NCBI RefSeq assembly: GCF_003820355.1
Contig: NZ_RPOK01000006.1
Location: 1-64,000 of the forward strand
Length of the DNA: 64,000 bases
Reading direction: 5' to 3'
Origin: Paralteromonas sediminis
GTDB lineage: Bacteria > Pseudomonadota > Gammaproteobacteria > Enterobacterales > Alteromonadaceae
Below the pieces are notes generated by a model, which had not been told where the DNA came from, did no database searches, and saw only the letters and a list, made by a program, of their open reading frames with translations. Position 1 is the stretch's first letter, and each line of letters opens with the position of its first letter. Below are positions 57,787 to 64,000 of the stretch, piece by piece. Both the position numbers and the translations under genes were made by a program.

Positions 57787-58220
57787 GCGCTGACGCCTTT
57801 ACCCAAGGTGCCGCCTTTGGTGGCGCCACTCTTATCATAGGTCAAAGATTCTTTTGCGCGCACATCCATGATGAGTTGACGCAAATGCGCTAACTTTAGT
57901 TGTCCCTGTTCAACGGCTTTTTCATTAATAGATGTATTGTATTTACACTGCTCAAGCAGCCGGGAGTTTTCGTCAAGGAGACGCTGCTCGTCATCGCTCA
58001 ACGATGCTTTGTTGTCACCCGTCATGTGCTCAGCGTAATAGGCGGCGATATCACCGTCTAGTTTTTGGATAGCATCCAACAGCTGGTTTTTTTCTTCTAC
58101 CAACCGCATGAGTTCATCTGGCTCACGTGCACTGATCAAGTGTAGCTCTCTGTCGAGAAGCATTAACAGATTATTTAACTGTTCACATTGTGTTTCAAAT
58201 AGACCACTGAGCTCGGACAT
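57783..58220 (-). CDS. flgN: Flagellar export chaperone FlgN
   Basis: A 145-residue alpha-helical cytosolic chaperone for hook-filament junction proteins FlgK and FlgL. The pattern is a long N-terminal helix (FETQCEQLNNLLMLLDRE) with EEKNQLLDAIQKLDG, then RLLEQCKYNTSINEKAVEQGQ near the C-terminus. The ATG at 58220 is chosen over the TTG one codon upstream. It follows flgM by 9 bases. Confidence 0.9.
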   Translation of the reverse strand: MSELSGLFETQCEQLNNLLMLLDRELHLISAREPDELMRLVEEKNQLLDAIQKLDGDIAAYYAEHMTGDNKASLSDDEQRLLDENSRLLEQCKYNTSINEKAVEQGQLKLAHLRQLIMDVRAKESLTYDKSGATKGGTLGKGVSA

Positions 58221-58229
58221 CAAATTCTC

Positions 58230-58571
58230 TTAAGACTTAATACCAAAAATCTGTGCTTCAAGTTTAGCAATTTTAGACGCCAGCGCTTCAGGATTAACTC
58301 TGTACTCGCCATTTTGAATAGCTTTCTTGAGTTTATCGACTTTTTCCTGATTAACAGGGGCGTCGCCCGCTTTTTTCTGTACTTGATTCAACTGCTGTGC
58401 AGATTGTGTCAATGACACAGAGTCCTGACGCGGTGCTTGCTGCGCTGCCTGAGCCTGCTTTGCTACATTTTGTGATGCAGCCTGGTTTTGCGCTTGTTGC
58501 GCGTTCTGCTTTGCATTGTCAACGGCAGGCTTGTTGGGCACTCCGCCGTTATTCACATTGTTGATAGCCAT
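58230..58571 (-). CDS. flgM: Anti-sigma-28 factor FlgM
   Basis: A 113-residue protein with a Gln/Ala-rich disordered N-terminal half and a conserved C-terminal sigma-binding half (DSVSLTQSAQQL, VDKLKKAIQNGEYRVNPEALASKI). It holds FliA inactive until the hook is finished and FlgM is exported. A near-consensus sigma-28 promoter lies 37 bases upstream, a known feedback arrangement. Confidence 0.96.
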   Translation of the reverse strand: MAINNVNNGGVPNKPAVDNAKQNAQQAQNQAASQNVAKQAQAAQQAPRQDSVSLTQSAQQLNQVQKKAGDAPVNQEKVDKLKKAIQNGEYRVNPEALASKIAKLEAQIFGIKS

Positions 58572-58607
58572 ATCGTTTACTCACTACCTTTCTAGACCTC
58601 ACAAAGG

Positions 58608-58634
58608 ATATCGGCCTGTCGCGCACAAACTTTA
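58608..58634 (-). promoter_or_regulatory. Sigma-28 (FliA) promoter of flgM
   Basis: On the minus strand TAAAGTTT, 11 bases, GCCGATAT. The consensus is TAAAGTTT-N11-GCCGATAA, so only the last base differs. It lies between flgA and flgM and would drive flgMN separately from flgA. Confidence 0.92.
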
Positions 58635-58641
58635 GCCCTAA

Positions 58642-59358
58642 TTACAAATTAACCACGACTTCCTGCGTATTTTTCACCTGTGCAAAAACAGATTTGTTAG
58701 AACGCGCATTTTTGACTTCTATCGTTTCGCCTATAGTACCATCTTGTTGGGCTATACCGGAAGTTTTCACTTCCATGCCGCCAACTCTCGCTGCAATAGT
58801 GATCCTGTCACCTTCGCAAACATAACACAACATGCGTCTTTGAATAGGTTGTCCGCCTCTTACCCGATATTTCATTCTTGCGCCAATAACATCATCGACA
58901 GAAGTAAATCCAGTGTGTCTTGCTTTGTTAACATCTACCTGTTCAACACGTACGTTTGAAGCAGTCAGCACTGTATCAGGGCTAATGGTGCCACTTGTTA
59001 CAACCATACTTTTGGTAAAAGATACCCGCACGGAAGCATACGTAAACCAATTGACCTCGCTACAAGCAATTCTGAGCGAGAAAAATGCTTTGTCTAACGC
59101 ATCTGGCTCGGTGGAAAAATGAAATGGGCTGTTACAAGCTGGAATATTGATTCTTGGGTCGATTTCGTTGACATCAATCTCAAGCTCACCGTTATCAGGA
59201 ATACGCAGTTCGTCATTAAAACGCTGTTCGATGTAATCTAAGGCCTGCTCGTGTATTTGTGCATGCAGGTTGTTCTTCGCCAATGTTGAGAAAGAAAAGC
59301 AAAGACTTCCTGCAGTTGCGCAAATTAGAGAAAATAGTATGCATGGCTTTTTTTTCAT
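58642..59358 (-). CDS. flgA: Flagellar basal-body P-ring assembly chaperone FlgA
   Basis: A 238-residue periplasmic protein with a signal peptide (~1-27) and a C-terminal SAF domain (about 115-235; SGTISPDTVLTASNVRVEQVD, GGQPIQRRM). It assists P-ring formation by FlgI. It heads the flgAMN minus-strand unit, divergent from cheV. Confidence 0.95.
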   Translation of the reverse strand: MKKKPCILFSLICATAGSLCFSFSTLAKNNLHAQIHEQALDYIEQRFNDELRIPDNGELEIDVNEIDPRINIPACNSPFHFSTEPDALDKAFFSLRIACSEVNWFTYASVRVSFTKSMVVTSGTISPDTVLTASNVRVEQVDVNKARHTGFTSVDDVIGARMKYRVRGGQPIQRRMLCYVCEGDRITIAARVGGMEVKTSGIAQQDGTIGETIEVKNARSNKSVFAQVKNTQEVVVNL

Positions 59359-59505
59359 ATTAACGTAGACTCTTTATTAACAATGATCGTTGGGCCGTAA
59401 AAAAGATCGCCAAAAAAATGTCGCTTTCTGGCTCAAATCAGCAGCACGACCTATAGTATTAAGTAACTACGCAAAGTTCGTGCCTAATGTTAAAAGGGGT
59501 AAACC

Positions 59506-60429
59506 ATGTCGGGCATTTTAGACTCAGTCAATCAGCGCACACAGTTAGTCGGCCAAAACCGGCTGGAGTTGCTACTTTTCAGGTTAAACGGACGCCAGCG
59601 CTTTGGCATCAATGTATTTAAGGTACGAGAAGTACTGCAATGTCCACCTTTAACATCTATTCCTAAACTCAATACCTTGGTGCGAGGTGTAGCGCATATT
59701 AGAGGGCAAACCATTTCAGTCATTGACCTTAGTATGGCGACGGGGGGGAAGCGTATTGAAAACCTTGAAACCGCCTTCATTGTTATCGCCGAATACAATC
59801 GCTCTGTGCAGGGTTTTTTGGTTGGTGCAGTTGAACGCATTGTGAATACCAACTGGGATGCAATCATGCCGCCCCCACAAGGTACAGGCAGAGCAAGTTA
59901 TTTGACCGCAGTAACAGAAGTCGAAAATGAACTGGTAGAAATACTGGATGTGGAAAAAATCCTCAACGAGATTTCGCCGCTCAATACTGACGTGAGCGAT
60001 GATGTCGCGGCAGGTTTGGATACAAAGGGTAGCGAAGGAAAAATTATCTTTATCGCTGACGATTCTGCTGTAGCCAGAAATCAGGTTAAAAAAGCACTAA
60101 CAACACTGGGCTTAGAAATTGAAATGGCGAAAAACGGTCAGGAAGCGCTTGACCGATTAAAAGAAATTGCGGCTGAAACAGGTAAAGTGACTGACAAAGT
60201 CGGTGTACTGGTATCCGATATCGAAATGCCCGAAATGGATGGCTACACCCTTACCGCCGAAATTAAAAACACCCCGGAATTGCAGGATTTGCATGTCGTG
60301 CTGCATACTTCTTTGAGTGGCGTATTTAATCAGGCGATGGTACAAAAAGTGGGCGCCGACGACTTTATTGCTAAATTTCATCCAGACGAGTTAGCTACCG
60401 CAGTTCAGAAGTGGTTGACAGCTGATTAG
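59506..60429 (+). CDS. cheV: Chemotaxis protein CheV
   Basis: A 307-residue protein with an N-terminal CheW-like coupling domain (about 15-160; FGINVFKVREVL, VRGVAHIRGQTISVIDL) and a C-terminal receiver (about 175-305) with Asp238 in VSDIEMPEMDG. It links receptors to CheA and is tuned by phosphorylation. It lies 12 bases before cheR, as in Vibrio-type clusters. Confidence 0.96.
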   Translation: MSGILDSVNQRTQLVGQNRLELLLFRLNGRQRFGINVFKVREVLQCPPLTSIPKLNTLVRGVAHIRGQTISVIDLSMATGGKRIENLETAFIVIAEYNRSVQGFLVGAVERIVNTNWDAIMPPPQGTGRASYLTAVTEVENELVEILDVEKILNEISPLNTDVSDDVAAGLDTKGSEGKIIFIADDSAVARNQVKKALTTLGLEIEMAKNGQEALDRLKEIAAETGKVTDKVGVLVSDIEMPEMDGYTLTAEIKNTPELQDLHVVLHTSLSGVFNQAMVQKVGADDFIAKFHPDELATAVQKWLTAD

Positions 60430-60441
60430 GAGCCTGGCCTG

Positions 60442-61272
60442 GTGCAACGCAAAGACGTCACTGACCAACATTACAGTGCCTTTACGGCCTATTTACAGAC
60501 AAATGCCGGTATCGTTTTAGGGGAGGGGAAGCGTTACCTTGTGAAAAGCAGGTTAACATCCTTGCTTTTTGAAACCGGTATGGACGATATCAACGACCTT
60601 ATAGATAAGGTTTTGTCTGGACGCGACAGACAGCTTACTCAAATGGCTATCGACGCGTTAACGACCAACGAAACCTTGTGGTTTAGAGATAACTACCCCT
60701 TTGATCTTCTCAAGTCTACGCTGTTTGCATCGATGACCCAAAAAAAGTCTAGCCTGACGATGTGGAGTGCCGCATGTTCGTCGGGACAAGAGCCTTATTC
60801 TATTGCGATGACGTACAAAGAGTACCTGCAAAGTCACCCGAGTAAATCGTTTAGGCTATCCATTGTGGCGACGGATTTGTCGAGCAAAATGATAGCTAGG
60901 TGTAAGCTTGGTGAATACGATGAGTTGTCCCTTTCTAGGGGCGGTCTTACGCCAGAACGCAGAAAGCGATTTTTCACTGAAACAGGAGAGGGTACGTTAA
61001 AAGTCGTTGATGACCTCTCGCGACTCATTCAATTTAAGCAGCACAATTTACTTGATGGGCGTATGCCTGGGCAAACGTTTGACATGATCTTTTGTCGTAA
61101 TGTGCTTATCTATTTCTCTCCTGAGGTAAAGGCAAAACTACTGCAACTGTTTGCCGCTTCACTTTCCCCAGGCGGCATTTTGTTCCTTGGTGCGTCTGAG
61201 TCTATCACTGGAGCCAGTGAGTATTTCAATATGGTTCGGTGCTCTCCTGGTCTCTATTATCAGCTTAAATAG
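60442..61272 (+). CDS. cheR: Chemotaxis protein methyltransferase CheR
   Basis: A 276-residue SAM-dependent enzyme that methylates glutamates of chemoreceptors. The N-terminal all-helical domain is followed by the SAM domain with WSAACSSGQEPYSIAM, IVATDLSSKMI, IFCRNVLIYFS and FLGASESI. The start is GTG with TAGGAG about 10 bases upstream. It ends 95 bases before flgB, with a sigma-54 promoter in the gap. Confidence 0.96.
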   Translation: MQRKDVTDQHYSAFTAYLQTNAGIVLGEGKRYLVKSRLTSLLFETGMDDINDLIDKVLSGRDRQLTQMAIDALTTNETLWFRDNYPFDLLKSTLFASMTQKKSSLTMWSAACSSGQEPYSIAMTYKEYLQSHPSKSFRLSIVATDLSSKMIARCKLGEYDELSLSRGGLTPERRKRFFTETGEGTLKVVDDLSRLIQFKQHNLLDGRMPGQTFDMIFCRNVLIYFSPEVKAKLLQLFAASLSPGGILFLGASESITGASEYFNMVRCSPGLYYQLK

Positions 61273-61320
61273 CTTTTAAAACATGTAGTTAGGCTGTCTC
61301 TATTTATATTCTTTTCTTTT

Positions 61321-61336
61321 TGGCACCTACTTTGCT
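61321..61336 (+). promoter_or_regulatory. Sigma-54 promoter of the flgBCDE operon
   Basis: TGGCAC-CTACT-TTGCT matches the sigma-54 consensus TGGCAC-N5-TTGCW exactly, with GG and GC 12 bases apart. It lies 31 bases before the flgB start and marks flgB as the first gene of the hook-basal-body operon. Confidence 0.93.
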
Positions 61337-61367
61337 TTAGTTTTCTTGTTAGAAAGAGGAGGCAATC

Positions 61368-61769
61368 GTGGCCATTAGTTTAGACAGACTTGCAGGTTTT
61401 CATCACAAAGCAGTGACTTTGCGCCAAGACCGTATGGAAATTATCGCCGGCAATTTAGCCAATGCAAACACCCCGGGATACAAAGCTCGAGATATCGATT
61501 TTCAGCAGGCGATGCAAGCCGCGCAAAACAAAACCTCTCACAGCCTCACTAGAACGCACGAAAAGCATTTTCAAGTTCAGGTGAGTGGCGGCATTGAAGA
61601 GCAGTTTCGCATACCTAATCAACCGGATACAGGCGATGGGAATACTGTTGAAGTGCAAACTGAACGTAATGCTTTTCTCGACAATGGGATGAGATTGCAG
61701 GCCGCAGTACAGTTTCTCGATGGCAAATTTAAAGGCATGAAAAAAGCCATTAGTGGAGGGCAGCAATAA
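61368..61769 (+). CDS. flgB: Flagellar basal-body rod protein FlgB
   Basis: A 133-residue proximal rod protein without signal peptide, exported by the flagellar apparatus. RMEIIAGNLANANTPGYKARDIDF is the rod-protein N-terminal signature (given as RMEIIAGNLAN, TPGYKARD). The start is GTG after a strong AGAGGAGG site. Its stop overlaps the flgC start by one base. Confidence 0.96.
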   Translation: MAISLDRLAGFHHKAVTLRQDRMEIIAGNLANANTPGYKARDIDFQQAMQAAQNKTSHSLTRTHEKHFQVQVSGGIEEQFRIPNQPDTGDGNTVEVQTERNAFLDNGMRLQAAVQFLDGKFKGMKKAISGGQQ

Positions 61770-62191
61770 TGAGTTTGTTTAATGTAATGCGCATCTCAAG
61801 CACGGGTATGCATGCGGAAAGCGTCCGTTTGAACACCACTGCAAGCAACATCGCCAACGCAAACAGCGTCAGTAGCAGTTATGGCGAAACTTACAAGGCC
61901 AGACATCCGGTTTTTTCAGCCACCATGAACGAGGCAAATCAGCAGCAATCGAAAGGCGATGGTGTACAGGTACTCGGTATTGTGGAGAGCAATAAGCCGC
62001 TACAAATTGAATACGCGCCACATAATCCCCTTGCTGACGAAAACGGCTACATCTATAAGCCTAATGTAAATGTAGTGGAGGAGATGGCGAATATGATGTC
62101 GGCGTCCAAAGCATACGAGACCAACGTGCAGGTGGCTGATACCACTAAACGTATTTTCAGGCGTGTATTACAGCTAGGTCAGGGTCGTTAA
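61769..62191 (+). CDS. flgC: Flagellar basal-body rod protein FlgC
   Basis: A 140-residue rod protein. SSTGMHAESVRLNTTASNIAN and YKARHPVFSA at the N-terminus and NVNVVEEMANMMSASKAYETNV at the C-terminus form the paired coiled-coil ends of axial proteins. It overlaps flgB (TAATG). Confidence 0.97.
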   Translation: MSLFNVMRISSTGMHAESVRLNTTASNIANANSVSSSYGETYKARHPVFSATMNEANQQQSKGDGVQVLGIVESNKPLQIEYAPHNPLADENGYIYKPNVNVVEEMANMMSASKAYETNVQVADTTKRIFRRVLQLGQGR

Positions 62192-62217
62192 TCGGCTGAG
62201 TAAATGAGGACAAAATT

Positions 62218-62907
62218 GTGAGCACCTTAAGTACAGGTCCTACCGGACTAGGCAGTGATTATTACGTGCAGGAAGATACTGTTCCCATCGTTGATGGTAC
62301 AGAGCAAAACCTGACACAGGAAGATTTCTTCGCCATTTTAACAGAGCAGCTGGCGAATCAGGATCCGACAAAGCCCGTTGATAACGACCAGATGGTATCC
62401 CAAATGACGGCGTTTACGACGGCCGATGGTGTGACCAAGCTCAATGAACAATTCGAGAACTTTGCCGCATCCATGACGTCGAACCAAGCGCTTCAGGCAT
62501 CGGGTTTGATTGGCCAGGATGTGCTGGTGCCAGGCAATATCGGTTATACCTCAGACGGTTCAGGATTTTCAGGTGTTGTTGTCGCTGATGAAACTGTGCA
62601 GCAACTGACCATAACCATAGAAAACGGCCGTGGAGAAGTGATAAGAACCATAGACGCAGGTACTAATTCAGCTGGCAATATCGCGTTTAATTGGGACGGA
62701 ACTGACAGCAACGGCAATACAGTGCCACCCGGTGACTACGCCATTTTTGCCGAAGGAACGGTACAGGGTGAAAATCAGTCTATTCCCACTGCAGTTAACC
62801 GTCACGTACAAAGCGTGTCGTTAGCGGCGAGCAACCAAGGGGTTATTCTGAATCTCGCGGGCGATGTCAGTATCAATTTAAATGAAGTTATTCAGATAGG
62901 CAGTTAA
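62218..62907 (+). CDS. flgD: Flagellar hook assembly protein FlgD
   Basis: A 229-residue hook-capping protein. TQEDFFAILTEQLANQDPTKPVDNDQMVSQM is the FlgD N-terminal signature (DFFAILTEQL, DPTKPVDNDQM), followed by a beta-rich FlgD Tudor/Ig-like region (FNWDGTDSNGNTVPPGDY). The start is GTG with GAGGA upstream. It is 26 bases after flgC. Confidence 0.96.
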   Translation: MSTLSTGPTGLGSDYYVQEDTVPIVDGTEQNLTQEDFFAILTEQLANQDPTKPVDNDQMVSQMTAFTTADGVTKLNEQFENFAASMTSNQALQASGLIGQDVLVPGNIGYTSDGSGFSGVVVADETVQQLTITIENGRGEVIRTIDAGTNSAGNIAFNWDGTDSNGNTVPPGDYAIFAEGTVQGENQSIPTAVNRHVQSVSLAASNQGVILNLAGDVSINLNEVIQIGS

Positions 62908-62921
62908 GAGGAGAATAAAGC

Positions 62922-64000
62922 ATGTCTTTTAATATTGCTTTAAGTGGTGTATCAGCCGCGCAACGAGACCTAGATGTTACTGCAAATAATATTGCAAACG
63001 TTAATACGGTCGGTTTTAAAGAGTCACGTGCTGAGTTTGGTGATATCTACGCCGCCTCACTGCTGTCTGGTGGAAGAACAAAAGTCGGTGACGGTGTCCT
63101 TACCCAGGAAGTGGCTCAGCAGTTTTCACAAGGTAGTTTGCAAATTACGCGAACCTCGCTAGACATGGCGATCACCGGTAATGGGTTTTTTGCCACGACA
63201 CCGGATTTAACGTCGCGAGATTTTTCATTTACCCGTGCTGGTCAGTTTAAGTTAGATCAAGACAATTTTGTGGTGAACTCAAACGGCGACAACCTAATGG
63301 GTTTCCCTGTCAATGATGATGGAACCTCTGCTTCTGTTGCATTGAGTACCACGGTTCCAGTGCGAATTCCAGATTCTTCAGGTTCACCACAACGTACCAC
63401 GGAAGTATCGCCCCGCTTTAACTTACCTGCAGGTGAGGAGGCAGTGGATATTGATTTGTTTAACCCTGATGATCCGCTCACTTACAATGCGGCTACCTCA
63501 ATTACCGTTTACGATTCTTTGGGTGATAGCCATGTAATGACCTATTACTTTATGAAAGACAATTCGGCTACTAATGAGTGGGTTGTTGCAACGTATATCG
63601 ATGATACGCCCATTAACACTGCGGGTGATGACGGGGTTACCGCCGGGGTTGGTGCTAATGTGGCAGGGACAACAGCGGGTAACACCATTTCGGGTTTCCG
63701 TTTGATTTTCGACGAAAGTGGTGATTTCACTGGTATCCAAAACGGAGATGGAACCGCTGTTGCGACAGGTGATATTACGACCGTTGCATTGGGCGATCCA
63801 CCGCTAACAAATGGCTCAGATCCCACTCAGCAGATCACGACTAATTTTGTGTTAGATCCGACGGGTGCTACACCAGATGAAATTACACAATTCGCGTCTG
63901 GCTTCGAGGTAACCTCACTGGAGCAAGATGGTTTGCCGGTAGGTCGTTTGACCAGTATCGACATCGGTCCGGATGGATTGGTAAGAGCGACGTTTTCTAA
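62922..64000 (+). CDS. flgE: Flagellar hook protein FlgE (3' end outside window)
   Basis: The first 359 codons of the hook protein, starting MSFNIALSGVSAAQRDLDVT after AAGAGGAG. ANNIANVNTVGFKESRAEF is the axial-protein signature, and SLDMAITGNGFFAT is typical of FlgE. The reading frame is open to the last base of the window, with no stop. It is separated from flgD by 14 bases and belongs to the same operon. Confidence 0.95.
   Translation, partial: MSFNIALSGVSAAQRDLDVTANNIANVNTVGFKESRAEFGDIYAASLLSGGRTKVGDGVLTQEVAQQFSQGSLQITRTSLDMAITGNGFFATTPDLTSRDFSFTRAGQFKLDQDNFVVNSNGDNLMGFPVNDDGTSASVALSTTVPVRIPDSSGSPQRTTEVSPRFNLPAGEEAVDIDLFNPDDPLTYNAATSITVYDSLGDSHVMTYYFMKDNSATNEWVVATYIDDTPINTAGDDGVTAGVGANVAGTTAGNTISGFRLIFDESGDFTGIQNGDGTAVATGDITTVALGDPPLTNGSDPTQQITTNFVLDPTGATPDEITQFASGFEVTSLEQDGLPVGRLTSIDIGPDGLVRATFS

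Noticed and set aside
59440-59460. Sigma-54-like TGGCTC ... GC before cheV
   Set aside because: The GG and GC pairs are 11 rather than 12 bases apart and the -12 element is poor.

Overview
The window looks like a chromosomal segment of a marine, motile gammaproteobacterium of the Alteromonadales (Alteromonadaceae-like). The evidence is an Escherichia/Vibrio-type gene order (apt-dnaX-ybaB-recR-htpG, hisLGDCBHAFIE, tadA-mltF-purL, flgT-flgP-flgNMA-cheV-cheR-flgBCDE), a DUF3718 protein of the kind seen in Alteromonas and Shewanella, abundant PAS/GGDEF signalling genes, a GH17 beta-1,3-glucanase and moderate GC. No transposon, prophage or CRISPR array is visible; this is mostly core genome with short accessory stretches. 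These identifications come from reading the sequence and recalling families, not from database searches.

Layout. 1-380: end of an rRNA operon (23S tail, 5S, terminator). 592-2884: small accessory genes (DUF3718 protein, TonB-C protein, exported methyltransferase-like protein, mini membrane protein). 2899-8455: replication/repair/chaperone block apt-dnaX-ybaB-recR-htpG, with a recognisable programmed frameshift signal in dnaX and a candidate sigma-32 promoter before htpG. 8590-22355: genes lying between htpG and adk, which are neighbours in E. coli: a crotonase, a soluble hybrid kinase, a HAD phosphatase, an FKBP, an RND efflux pair, a LOV-domain hybrid kinase coupled to a periplasmic binding protein, and a repeat lipoprotein. 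22699-23834: adk and a MAPEG protein. 23874-31138: complete histidine operon on the minus strand, led by a His-rich leader peptide and attenuator. 31292-42921: mixed genes (PpiC, small proteins, M16 protease, GH17, diguanylate cyclase, CPA2 antiporter, PspB-like protein, tadA, mltF). 42982-47773: purL, a small peptide gene and smrA. 48091-53794: aromatic amino acid catabolism (hppD, VOC protein, FAH-family hydrolase, Lrp/AsnC regulator, a long aromatic amino acid hydroxylase, a flavin reductase). 53833-55941: a solute-binding protein, a delta-class carbonic anhydrase and tRNA-Arg(CCT). 55989-64000: flagellar and chemotaxis cluster, running off the window inside flgE.

How it works together. 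The aromatic block can be read as phenylalanine to tyrosine (hydroxylase) and 4-hydroxyphenylpyruvate to homogentisate (HppD), ending in a fumarylacetoacetate-type hydrolase. No homogentisate dioxygenase gene is seen; a metal-binding VOC protein sits where it would be expected. The flagellar block shows the expected promoter hierarchy: sigma-54 type elements before flgB and probably flgP, and a near-consensus sigma-28 promoter before flgM. The most novel-looking unit is the pair at 17549-21609. One translationally coupled transcript should make a periplasmic ligand-binding protein, with no ABC permease or ATPase nearby, and a membrane hybrid kinase whose second PAS domain carries the full set of LOV flavin-binding residues. 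This suggests joint sensing of a periplasmic solute and blue light.
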